DNA from: Palsa-1447 sp964509885
GTDB lineage: Bacteria; Verrucomicrobiota; Verrucomicrobiia; Opitutales; Opitutaceae
Length of the DNA: 64,000 bases
Reading direction: 5' to 3'
NCBI GenBank assembly: GCA_964509885.1
Contig: CAZDZL010000007.1
Coordinates: 1 to 64,000 of the forward strand
The translations under genes were made by a program, and so were the position numbers. The notes under the pieces were generated by a model. The model saw only the letters and a program-made list of their open reading frames with translations. It ran no database searches and was not told the origin of the DNA. Shown in pieces: positions 25,041 to 32,444 of the stretch. Position 1 is the first letter of the stretch. The number at the start of each line of letters is the position of its first letter.

Positions 25041-25610
25041 TCAGGACGCCTTCTTCTGCGCGCCGCGGATAATATCGTAAACGTCCTTCGCGCGATCGAT
25101 CATCTCAAACGCCGGCGCGACCACGCGCCCATTGTTGGGCCAGGAATTCCCTGGAAAGAACCCGCCGCCCGTTCCGGTGGGGCCAAACGTGATGGTGCCG
25201 AATCCATTGCTCCCCTCGGTCAGCGAGACGTCGCTCAATGTTCGCAGCTGCAAGCTCTTCGTCTGCTTGGAGAAGATGCCGCTGACGATCACGATGCGGT
25301 CGCTGGTGACCCCGTACGTCGTCTTTGACCTCGCATAGGCATCAACGAAGAAACGCCCGAACATGATGTACAGGCCAATCGCGACGAAAGGTATGCCAAA
25401 AAGCGGAAAGACCTCGGCTGTCGGGCTCTGGGCCTTTGGGGCGATCTTCAGGACGGAAAACTCCCAGAAGATCGCAAAACCTCCCCACATGAGACTGAAC
25501 GGAATGAGATAGAAGTCCTGCTTGCGGAGGAGGAACCCCTCGCGGGGGCGCCCCGACCAGATCAGGTGTTCGTTCGCATCGAGGGTGCTGCTGATGGCGG
25601 ACTCGTCCAT
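25041..25610 (-). CDS. membrane protein with bacterial PH domain
   Basis: 189 aa. Two transmembrane helices (about residues 34-52 and 68-87) are followed by a bacterial PH-like domain with the typical YGVTSDRIVIVSGIFSKQTKSLQLRTLSDVSL strand series. The N-terminal EHLIWSGRPREGFLLRKQDFYLIPFS is characteristic of this family. No activity is assigned. It is preceded 35 nt upstream on the same strand by a lipoprotein gene. Its base composition is lower in GC than most of the window. Confidence 0.8.
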   Translation of the reverse strand: MDESAISSTLDANEHLIWSGRPREGFLLRKQDFYLIPFSLMWGGFAIFWEFSVLKIAPKAQSPTAEVFPLFGIPFVAIGLYIMFGRFFVDAYARSKTTYGVTSDRIVIVSGIFSKQTKSLQLRTLSDVSLTEGSNGFGTITFGPTGTGGGFFPGNSWPNNGRVVAPAFEMIDRAKDVYDIIRGAQKKAS

Positions 25611-25645
25611 GGGCTAGCGGCGCTGGGGATGCGTGGCCCCGGCCG

Positions 25646-26104
25646 TCACCTTTGCAGGTCTCGGTGTCCGTCGTAGAGGACCACCTTCCAGGATCCGCCC
25701 GGCTGGCGCCTCCAGACGGCGGCGTAGGTCCCCATCTGGACCAGGGGGTGCGCGCCGTTCTTTCCCATCGGCACCGTGAGCGTGAACCGGCCCCACGTGT
25801 AGCCGAGGTCCCCCGACTCGCTCGCCTCGACATGGGAGGTCGTCCAGGTGAGCGCTGCGCTCGCGGGGAGCTGCATGAAGACCGCCCTCACGCCGTCGGC
25901 CCCCTGCGGGACGACGCTCAGCTGCTTGGCGTCCGATGTGAGGTAGGCGAGGAAGGCCGCCTGGGCGCCCTGCTTCGCCGACATCTCGCTGAACGCCTTG
26001 TCGGCCGCGAGGATCTCGTCCCTGGCCTGGCCCGGGCCCGACTCGGAGCATCCGCCGAGGAGCGCGAGGGCGCTGGCGAGGACGACGGTGGCGCGCGGGT
26101 TCAT
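25646..26104 (-). CDS. lipoprotein with SnoaL/DUF4440-like domain
   Basis: 152 aa. The lipobox LLGGC (residues 15-19, ATG at 26104) predicts a lipid-anchored periplasmic protein. The rest fits the NTF2-like fold: DEILAADKAFSEMSAKQGAQAAFLAYLTSDAKQL, then LGYTWGRFTLT and TYAAVWRRQPGGSWKVVLYDG, the classical ending of DUF4440 proteins. Function unknown. It is divergent from the M28 peptidase gene and precedes the PH-domain gene. Confidence 0.82.
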   Translation of the reverse strand: MNPRATVVLASALALLGGCSESGPGQARDEILAADKAFSEMSAKQGAQAAFLAYLTSDAKQLSVVPQGADGVRAVFMQLPASAALTWTTSHVEASESGDLGYTWGRFTLTVPMGKNGAHPLVQMGTYAAVWRRQPGGSWKVVLYDGHRDLQR

Positions 26105-26212
26105 GGCCTGGGGAGGGACGCAAGCAGGGTGCCCCCGGGCCCGACCCTTCGCAAACCCTATTCGGGGGCATGGGCGCTTGCCCTCGGGCGGCCCAGCGGC
26201 TTCTCTTCCCCC

Positions 26213-28567
26213 ATGAAGACGATGCGGGCGGTCCTTCCGATCCTTGCCCTCTCGGCGTTGCTGGCGCCCGCCGCCCGCGCGGCACAGGGGGCCCTGATCG
26301 GGTTCAAGTCGGCGTCGGCGGAGGCCGAGCGCGAGAGCGAGAAGGCGTTTGACGCGGCGATCGACCCCGCCGAGATGCGCTCCTGGCTGGAGCAGCTCTC
26401 TGCCGAGCCGAACCAGGTGGGCTCGCCGCACGACAAGGCCAACGCCGACTTCCAGGTCGCCAAGTTCAGGGAGTGGGGATGGGACGCGCACATCGAGACC
26501 TTCTACGTCCTGTACCCGACGCCGAAGAGCGAGTCCCTGGAGCTGGTCGGGCCGACCCCCTTCAAGGCGAAGCTGTTCGAGGCGCCGAAGGAGGGCGACA
26601 AGACGTCGGGCCACACGGGCGGCCTCCCCCCCTACAACGTCTACGGCGCGGACGGGGACGTCACGGCCGACCTCGTCTACGTGAACTTCGGGATGCCGGG
26701 CGACTACACCGAGCTCGAGCGCCGCGGCCTCGACGTCAAGGGCCGGATCGTGATCGCGCGCTACGGCGGGGGATGGCGCGGGCTCAAGGCGAAGCTCGCG
26801 CAGGAGCACGGCGCCGTCGGGTGCATCATTTACTCGGACCCGCATGAGGACGGGTACTGGGCGGGGGACGTCTACCCCAAGGGCGGCACGCGGCCCGACG
26901 ACGGCGTACAGCGCGGCTCCGTGGCCGACATGACCCTTTATTCGGGGGATCCGCTGACCCCGGGGGTCGGCTCCACGAAGGACGCGAAGCGCCTCGACAT
27001 CGCCGACGCGAAGTCGCTCCCGAGGATTCCGGTCCTGCCGATCTCATATGGCGACGCGAGGCCGCTCCTCGCCGCGCTTGAGGGCCCGGTCGCCCCGGCG
27101 GGCTGGCGCGGGGCGCTCCCGATCACCTACCACATCGGGCCCGGGCCCGCCAAGGTGCGCCTCGCCGTCATGTCGGACTGGAGCCAGAAGCCCATCTACG
27201 ACGTCATCGCCGTGATGCAGGGGTCCACCTACCCGAACCAGTGGGTGATCCGCGGCAACCACCACGACGGGTGGGTGTTCGGCGCATGGGATCCCCTCTC
27301 GGGCAACACGTCCGTCATGGCCGAGGCCAAGGCGATCGGCGCCCTGGCGAAGTCGGGATGGAAGCCAAGGAGGACCCTTGTCTACTGCAGCTGGGACGGC
27401 GAGGAGCCCGGCCTCCTCGGCTCGACGGAGTGGGCGGAGACGCACGCGGACGAGCTCAAGCGCAAGGCGGTCCTTTACGTCAATTCCGACACCAACGGCC
27501 GCGGCTTCCTCTTCTTCGGGGGCAGCCATGCGTTCCAGCACCTCGTGAACGAGGTGGCGGGAGACGTCACCGACCCCGAGACGGGGGCCAGCGTGCTCGA
27601 CCGGCTGCGCGCGAACCTGCGCGTCAACGGCAAGGGCTCCAATCCCGAGGACGCGGCGATCCTGGCCGCGGCCGAGGCCGGGGCCGACCTGCCCCTGAAC
27701 GCCCTGGGATCGGGCTCCGACTACACACCGTTCCTGCAGCACCTCGGGATCTCGTCGATCGACCTCGGGTATTCCGGGGAGGACACGGAGGCCGGGATCT
27801 ACCATTCGACGTACGACTCATTCGACCATTTCATAAGGTTCGGTGACCCCAAGTTCGCCTACGGCGTGGCCCTGGCGCAGACCGCGGGGCGCATCGTGCT
27901 GCGCACGGCGGACGCCGACGTCCTGCCGATGCGGTTCGCGGACCTAGCCGAGGCCACGGCGCGCTACGCGGGGGAGGTCGGCAGGCTCGTCGACTCCGAG
28001 CGCGACGAGGCCACCAAGGTGAAGGGCCTCGTCGACCACGGGGCCTACAAGCTGGCGGCCGACCCGCAGGAGACCTACCTTCCCCCCACCGTCCCGGATC
28101 CCGTGCCCAGGCTCGATTTCACGGCGATCACGGAGGCCGTCGCCGGGCTCAGGAAGAGCGCAAAGGCCTACGACACCGCATTCGAGCGGCTGGCCGGCGG
28201 CGACTTCCTGCTTCCCTCGGGGGAGATCATGCAGCTGAACGCCCTCCTGCAGGGCGTCGAGCAGACGTTCCTCAGCAAGAACGGCCTTCCGGGGCGCCCC
28301 TGGTACCAGCACATGCTCTACGCGCCGGGCCTCTACACGGGATACGGGGCCAAGACGCTTCCCGCGCTGCGCGAGGCGGTCGAGCTGCGCCACTGGGCCG
28401 ACGCCACCGCCTACATCCCGATCGTGGCGGACGCCCTCAACGCGGCGTCCAAGCGCCTCGATGACGCGGGCTCCCAGCTCACGCCCAGGCTCGGCCCGGG
28501 ATTCAAGGCGCCCGCGGCCGCAGCGGACGGCGTCGACACGAGGCCGCCGCCGCCGCCCGACGGCTGA
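26213..28567 (+). CDS. M28 family metallopeptidase (glutamate carboxypeptidase II-like)
   Basis: 784 aa with a signal peptide (MKTMRAVLPILALSALLAPAARA). Architecture matches M28B/PSMA-like peptidases: protease part, PA insert (about 115-270), catalytic core and C-terminal helical dimer domain (about 590-760). Both zinc sites can be placed by alignment with human PSMA: H350 and D360 (NHHDGWVFGAWDP), catalytic E397 with ligand E398 (WDGEEPGLLGS), D426 (NSDTNG) and H531 (YHSTYDSF). It should release C-terminal acidic residues from peptides in the periplasm. ATG 26213 is directly followed by the signal sequence. Confidence 0.93.
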   Translation: MKTMRAVLPILALSALLAPAARAAQGALIGFKSASAEAERESEKAFDAAIDPAEMRSWLEQLSAEPNQVGSPHDKANADFQVAKFREWGWDAHIETFYVLYPTPKSESLELVGPTPFKAKLFEAPKEGDKTSGHTGGLPPYNVYGADGDVTADLVYVNFGMPGDYTELERRGLDVKGRIVIARYGGGWRGLKAKLAQEHGAVGCIIYSDPHEDGYWAGDVYPKGGTRPDDGVQRGSVADMTLYSGDPLTPGVGSTKDAKRLDIADAKSLPRIPVLPISYGDARPLLAALEGPVAPAGWRGALPITYHIGPGPAKVRLAVMSDWSQKPIYDVIAVMQGSTYPNQWVIRGNHHDGWVFGAWDPLSGNTSVMAEAKAIGALAKSGWKPRRTLVYCSWDGEEPGLLGSTEWAETHADELKRKAVLYVNSDTNGRGFLFFGGSHAFQHLVNEVAGDVTDPETGASVLDRLRANLRVNGKGSNPEDAAILAAAEAGADLPLNALGSGSDYTPFLQHLGISSIDLGYSGEDTEAGIYHSTYDSFDHFIRFGDPKFAYGVALAQTAGRIVLRTADADVLPMRFADLAEATARYAGEVGRLVDSERDEATKVKGLVDHGAYKLAADPQETYLPPTVPDPVPRLDFTAITEAVAGLRKSAKAYDTAFERLAGGDFLLPSGEIMQLNALLQGVEQTFLSKNGLPGRPWYQHMLYAPGLYTGYGAKTLPALREAVELRHWADATAYIPIVADALNAASKRLDDAGSQLTPRLGPGFKAPAAAADGVDTRPPPPPDG

Positions 28568-28570
28568 CCC

Positions 28571-29611
28571 ATGCCGCGCCTCCCGCGAATCCTGCTCCCC
28601 GTCCTCGGCCTCGCCGCGGCGGGCCTTCGCGCGGACCCGATCCCGGTCAAGGTGGCCGTCGTCGTCACCTTCGAGGTCGGGGCGGACCGCGGCGACCGCC
28701 CCGGCGAATTCCAGAACTGGGTCGAGCGCGAGAACTGGACCCGGAAGATCGACGTGCCCGGCGTGGACCACCCGGTCCTCACGGACGGCAGCGGCACGAT
28801 CGGGGTCGTCTCGGGGGCGACGGTGCGCGCCTCCAACCAGATCATGGCCCTCGTCATGAGCGGCCAGTTCGACTTCTCGAGGACCTACTGGGTGGTGAAC
28901 GGGATCGCCGGGGTCAACCCGGCGGCCGCCTCGATCGGCAGCGCGGCGTGGGCCCACTACGTGATCGACGGCGACGTCGCCTACGAGATCGACGCGCGGG
29001 AGGCGGACGCGTCCTGGCCCTACGCGGTCATCCCGATCGGCTCGACGGTGCCGAACCAGAAGCCCGTGCGCGAGGGCTGGGAGCCGGACGTCATGGCCTA
29101 CACCCTGAACGCGCCGCTGGTCGGCTGGGCCTTCGCGCTCACGAAGGACACGGAGATCCCCGACACGGACGCCATGAAGGCCTACCGCGCCACCTACAAG
29201 GGCTTCCCGAACGCGCAGAGGCCGCCCTTCGTCCTCTTCGGGGAGACCTTCGGCTCCTGCCGCTACTGGCACGGCAAGGCGATGACCCGCTGGGCGACCG
29301 ACTGGACGCGCCTCTGGAGCGACGGCAAGGGCGACTTCGCGATGTCCGACATGGAGGACCAGGGGATAGCCGCGGCGCTGTCGCGCCTCTCGAAGATGGG
29401 CCGCGTCGACTTCCAGCGCGTCCTCTTCCTGCGGACGGGCAGCAACTACTGCATGCAGGCCCCGGACCAGGACGTGAACAAGAGCCTCCACGCCGAGTAC
29501 GCGGGCTACCTTCCCTCGCTCGAGGCCGCCTACCGCGTGGGCAGCCGGGTGACCCATGAGCTCGCGGCGCACTGGGACAGGTACCGCGACGCGCCCCCTC
29601 CCGCGCCCTGA
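28571..29611 (+). CDS. purine nucleoside permease (NUP) family protein
   Basis: 346 aa with a short signal peptide (cut near GLRA-DPIP). The sequence follows the NUP family first described in fungi: KVAVVVTFEVGAD, WVVNGIAGVNP, AHYVIDGDVAYEIDARE, FGETFGSCRYWHGKAM, MSDMEDQGIAAAL and FLRTGSNYCMQAP. The strands resemble nucleoside phosphorylases more than a membrane transporter, and no transmembrane helices are seen, so a soluble nucleoside-binding or phosphorolytic role is likely. It starts 3 nt after the peptidase stop. Confidence 0.85.
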   Translation: MPRLPRILLPVLGLAAAGLRADPIPVKVAVVVTFEVGADRGDRPGEFQNWVERENWTRKIDVPGVDHPVLTDGSGTIGVVSGATVRASNQIMALVMSGQFDFSRTYWVVNGIAGVNPAAASIGSAAWAHYVIDGDVAYEIDAREADASWPYAVIPIGSTVPNQKPVREGWEPDVMAYTLNAPLVGWAFALTKDTEIPDTDAMKAYRATYKGFPNAQRPPFVLFGETFGSCRYWHGKAMTRWATDWTRLWSDGKGDFAMSDMEDQGIAAALSRLSKMGRVDFQRVLFLRTGSNYCMQAPDQDVNKSLHAEYAGYLPSLEAAYRVGSRVTHELAAHWDRYRDAPPPAP

Positions 29612-29622
29612 GCCCCTCCCTA

Positions 29623-30714
29623 ATGCCCCACACGGCGATCCAGGAGGAGGCCCCGCAGGCGACCCGCAAGAAGCCCACGTTCCCCGTGCGCGACGGGCTG
29701 CGCGGGTACCTGAGGAGCTTCAAGCGGGAGCGGGACCTGCCCGTCAGCTACGAGAGGCTGCGGGGCTTCACGGAGGTGATCCCCCTCACGGACGCCGACG
29801 GCAAGCCGACCCTGTGGGACACCGTGATCTACGACGGGAACGAGATGCGCGCGCTCAACGAGGCGCTCAAGGAGGTCTACGCCCTCATCAAGGTCGACGG
29901 CGACATGTCGGTCGTCCAGCACCTCTACGCGGACCGCGTGGACTTCTGCACGTTCGGCAACTCGACGCCGTTCCGGATCCGGATCGTCAACGCCTACAAC
30001 GACAACCAGGACTACTTCTACATCAAGAAGGCCGACGCGTCGCGCGTCTACGGCCTAGAGCTGGAGCACCTGCTCTCGCCCAACAGGCTCAACTTCATCA
30101 CGCACGGCAGCACGCTCGTCGAGGAGCACATCCCCGGGGTCCCGGGGGACATCTTCATCGAGCGCTGGCTGCAGCGCCCGGACCTGAGCCCCGTGCGCGT
30201 CGCCAAGGAGCTCGTGAAGTTCAACGAGCGCTGCTTCGTCAGGCTGCTGGGCGACATGCGCTCCTACAACTTCGTCTTCGTCGTGACCCCGGACTTCGAG
30301 GACTTCCAGCTGCGGGTCAGGGCGATGGACTTCGACCAGCAGAGCTACAACGGCCGCCGCAACTTCTACAGGCCCCAGTTCTTCAAGGAGAACGCCCCGC
30401 TCGCCATGTTCTGCGCCAGGCACCTGCGCCTGGAGACGGCCAACCAGTACCTGCGCGAGGAGCAGACGCTGATGCTCCAGCGCGCCGAGCTTGCGGCCGG
30501 CCGCCTTGGCCTTCTCCTTGGTGAGATGGAAAGGGACCCGATCTCGCCGCCGGAGAAGGTGCACCAGCTCAGGGACTCGCTGGCCGAGCACTATGGGCGG
30601 AACGAGTACCTGCGCTGTGAATCCATGGGTGCGCTGGTGCGGGAGAACCTCGAGTCAATCCGGCGCCACGTCGGGCGTCCCGCCCTCTCCGAGCTCATCC
30701 CCAACATCACGTGA
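29623..30714 (+). CDS. uncharacterised protein with kinase-fold motifs
   Basis: 363 aa; I do not recognise a named family. The central part contains the landmarks of a protein-kinase-like (aminoglycoside phosphotransferase/HipA type) fold in the right order: a lysine strand YFYIKKAD (131-138), a helix with Glu LELEHLL (145-151), a catalytic loop GDMRSYNFVFV (210-220) with D211 and N216 at the D+5 spacing, and a metal-binding MDFD (235-238). There is no signal peptide, so it should act in the cytoplasm. It lies 11 nt after the NUP gene and overlaps the next lipoprotein start by 4 nt. The fold call is inference from motifs. Confidence 0.7.
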   Translation: MPHTAIQEEAPQATRKKPTFPVRDGLRGYLRSFKRERDLPVSYERLRGFTEVIPLTDADGKPTLWDTVIYDGNEMRALNEALKEVYALIKVDGDMSVVQHLYADRVDFCTFGNSTPFRIRIVNAYNDNQDYFYIKKADASRVYGLELEHLLSPNRLNFITHGSTLVEEHIPGVPGDIFIERWLQRPDLSPVRVAKELVKFNERCFVRLLGDMRSYNFVFVVTPDFEDFQLRVRAMDFDQQSYNGRRNFYRPQFFKENAPLAMFCARHLRLETANQYLREEQTLMLQRAELAAGRLGLLLGEMERDPISPPEKVHQLRDSLAEHYGRNEYLRCESMGALVRENLESIRRHVGRPALSELIPNIT

Positions 30715-31118
30715 AACGCCCCCTTTTCCCGGTCCTGGCCCTCGCGGCCCTCGCCCTCTCCTGCGGGTGCGACAGCACCCCGCAGCGCAGCCCCAAGACC
30801 ACGCAGAACGTCGTCCTCTCGGCCGACCACGCGGCCGCCGACGTGGACATGGAGATCGTCTCCGCGATCAAGGTCGTCCTTCCCCCGGGGCCTCCGGGGA
30901 GCGCCGGCGACGACTGGGTGATCGCCGCCAACAACGCCAGGGTCCTGGAGCAGATGGGGCCCCTCAAGCCGGACGGCGCCATGCCCGGGTTCACCACCGT
31001 GTCCTTCTACGCGCTCAAGCCCGGCAGGAGCGTCCTCCGGTTCGTCCTGGTGCGCCCCGGCGAGGCCGAGGCGATCCCCGCCGCGACGTGCGAGGTGACA
31101 GTCCGCGTGTCGGACTGA
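30711..31118 (+). CDS. small lipoprotein, weakly chagasin (I42)-like
   Basis: 135 aa, GTG start overlapping the kinase-like gene (GTGA). Lipobox ALSCGC near residues 15-20 predicts lipidation. The mature beta-rich domain has a pattern that recalls I42 peptidase inhibitors: KVVLPPGPPGSAGDDW (NPTTGYxW-like), a PGFTTVSFYALKPGRSVLRFVLVRPGEAE stretch (RPWE-like) and a final CEVTVRV strand. The key loop residues are not conserved, so inhibitor function is uncertain. It ends the operon that starts with the M28 peptidase at 26213. Confidence 0.65.
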   Translation: MKRPLFPVLALAALALSCGCDSTPQRSPKTTQNVVLSADHAAADVDMEIVSAIKVVLPPGPPGSAGDDWVIAANNARVLEQMGPLKPDGAMPGFTTVSFYALKPGRSVLRFVLVRPGEAEAIPAATCEVTVRVSD

Positions 31119-31130
31119 CCGGGCGTCAGT
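31114..31130. terminator. hairpin embracing two convergent stop codons
   Basis: ACTGAC-cgggc-GTCAGT, perfect 6-bp arms. The left arm holds the TGA of the lipoprotein gene (31116-31118) and the right arm the TGA of the minus-strand gene (31126-31128). No U-tract. Confidence 0.4.
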
Positions 31131-31458
31131 TCTGCCAGTGGCCCGAGTCGCCGGCGCCGATCCCGGCCTCCTCGCCGACCTCCGCCTCCTCGGGCGGCAC
31201 CTCCTCGAGCGGCGCAAACCGCTCGGACGAGAAGCCGAGCTCCTGCTTGCCGACATGGAACGGGTCGGGCGGGTTGACAAGCTCCTCGAGGAGGAGCCCC
31301 ACGGTCGCCGAGTCGCCGCCCTTGACGATCTTCTCGCGGCCGAGGAACACCTCGCGGATCGTGTACGTCTTTCCCTTCACGGGGAGCTGCTTGTAGACGG
31401 CCTTCACGAAGCCGTTGAAGGTGTCGTCGATGCAGACGACCCTCTGGCCCTTGATCAC
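31126..31458 (-). CDS. small conserved protein, function unknown
   Basis: 110 aa from the GTG at 31458, chosen because it overlaps the upstream DUF5069 stop by 4 nt. The N-terminal 60 residues (VVCIDDTFNGFV, KGKTYTIREVFLG) look like a small SH3-like beta-barrel found in many bacteria and phages without known function. The C-terminal third is acidic (EEVPPEEAEVGEEAG). Longer open frames upstream on this strand are shadows of the DUF5069 gene. Probably co-translated with DUF5069. Confidence 0.65.
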   Translation of the reverse strand: MIKGQRVVCIDDTFNGFVKAVYKQLPVKGKTYTIREVFLGREKIVKGGDSATVGLLLEELVNPPDPFHVGKQELGFSSERFAPLEEVPPEEAEVGEEAGIGAGDSGHWQN

Positions 31459-31916
31459 TCGATCCTCCCCTCGTCGAAGTCCAGGAGGTCCGGGACGCTC
31501 TTGATGTCCTCGGCCCTGTCGGCGCAGCCCATCGCGGCCAGGGCCTCGCCGAGGAACTCGCGGCCCGCGGGAGTCATGCCCTTCTGCACGAACTCCCGGT
31601 TCCACTTCGCCGCGCGCACGTCCGCGGGCAGGAGCCGCGCCAGGCCCTCCTCGATCTGCGCGTCGTTCTCGGCATGCCGCACGATGTCCTCGACCGCCTG
31701 GGGGTCGATGCCGAGGTGCAGGCTGATGAAGCGGTCCATGCCGCGCTTGAAGTTCTTCGCGTAGCTCGCGGGCAGCGCCCCGTGCTCCTTCACGTACTTG
31801 CACTTGGCGATGAAGCGCGGGAGGTACAGGAGCCCCGTCGCCCTGTGGGGGAGGTAGGGCGAGGGCAGGCAGGTGAGGATCTCTCCGGTCGAACCGGGGA
31901 TGGGCTTTGACGGCAT
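31455..31916 (-). CDS. DUF5069 family protein
   Basis: 153 aa. The start SPYLPHRATGLLYLPRFIAKCKYVKEHGALPASYAKNFKRGMDRF matches the DUF5069 pattern (LPR-hydrophobic-DKxR ... G-L...Y.......D..FL). Such proteins are common in Verrucomicrobia, and their role is unknown. It is divergent from the GreA/GreB-like gene (32 nt between starts) and coupled to the 110-aa gene downstream. Confidence 0.8.
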   Translation of the reverse strand: MPSKPIPGSTGEILTCLPSPYLPHRATGLLYLPRFIAKCKYVKEHGALPASYAKNFKRGMDRFISLHLGIDPQAVEDIVRHAENDAQIEEGLARLLPADVRAAKWNREFVQKGMTPAGREFLGEALAAMGCADRAEDIKSVPDLLDFDEGRIE

Positions 31917-31948
31917 CGGGAACGGGGGACTATAACCACGAACCCCGC

Positions 31949-32428
31949 ATGGACAAGTATGCCCTTACCCGCTCGATCATCGCGCAGCTTGAGGCCGAGC
32001 TCGCCCTGCAGACCGAGGCCGCCCTCGGCTCCCGCGAGGAGGCGACGAACGAGGAGAGCCGCGCGGAGGACAAGTACGACATGAGGAGCCAGAGCGCCGC
32101 CTACCTCGCGGCCGGGCAGGCCAAGCTGGCCACCGACATCGCGGCCGCGCTCGCCGCGTGGAACGCCCTCGTCCTCAGGGAATTCCGGCCGGGCGACGAG
32201 ATCGCCTCGGGGGCGCTCGTGGTCCTGGAGGCGAAGGGCAGGACGGCCGCCTACCTCGTGGGGCCGCATTCCGGCGGCCTCGAGGCCCGGGACGGGCAAT
32301 TCGCGGCCACCGTGGTCACCGGGGCGTCGCCGCTCGGCCGCCAGCTCCTCGGCCGGCGCGTCGGGGACGCGGTCCAGATCGCGGACCGGCTTGGCCCGGT
32401 CATCCACCAGGTCGCGTCGGTGGAGTAG
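31949..32428 (+). CDS. GreA/GreB-family protein
   Basis: 159 aa from ATG 31949. Residues 1-75 form a charged helical region (probable coiled coil), and residues about 80-155 match the GreA/GreB C-terminal domain: GDEIASGALVVLEAKGRTAAYLVGP, TVVTGASPLGRQLLGRRVGDAV. Gre factors bind the RNA polymerase secondary channel and stimulate transcript cleavage. The usual acidic tip between the two N-terminal helices is not clearly recognisable (EEATNEESRAED is the nearest). It may act as a Gre paralog or regulator. Confidence 0.75.
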   Translation: MDKYALTRSIIAQLEAELALQTEAALGSREEATNEESRAEDKYDMRSQSAAYLAAGQAKLATDIAAALAAWNALVLREFRPGDEIASGALVVLEAKGRTAAYLVGPHSGGLEARDGQFAATVVTGASPLGRQLLGRRVGDAVQIADRLGPVIHQVASVE

Positions 32429-32444
32429 GGCGGGCCCGCCCTAC
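32425..32444. terminator. 20-bp perfect palindrome spanning two convergent stops
   Basis: GTAGGGCGGGCCCGCCCTAC is fully self-complementary. It contains the TAG of the Gre-like gene (32426-32428) and, on the other strand, the TAG of gltD (32441-32443). There is no U-tract. It would form the same cruciform or RNA hairpin at the end of either transcript. Confidence 0.5.

Noticed and set aside
31459..31803. N-terminal extension of the 110-aa minus-strand protein
   Set aside because: This part overlaps the DUF5069 gene in another frame and is Arg/Gly-rich; the GTG at 31458 with a 4-nt overlap is a better start.
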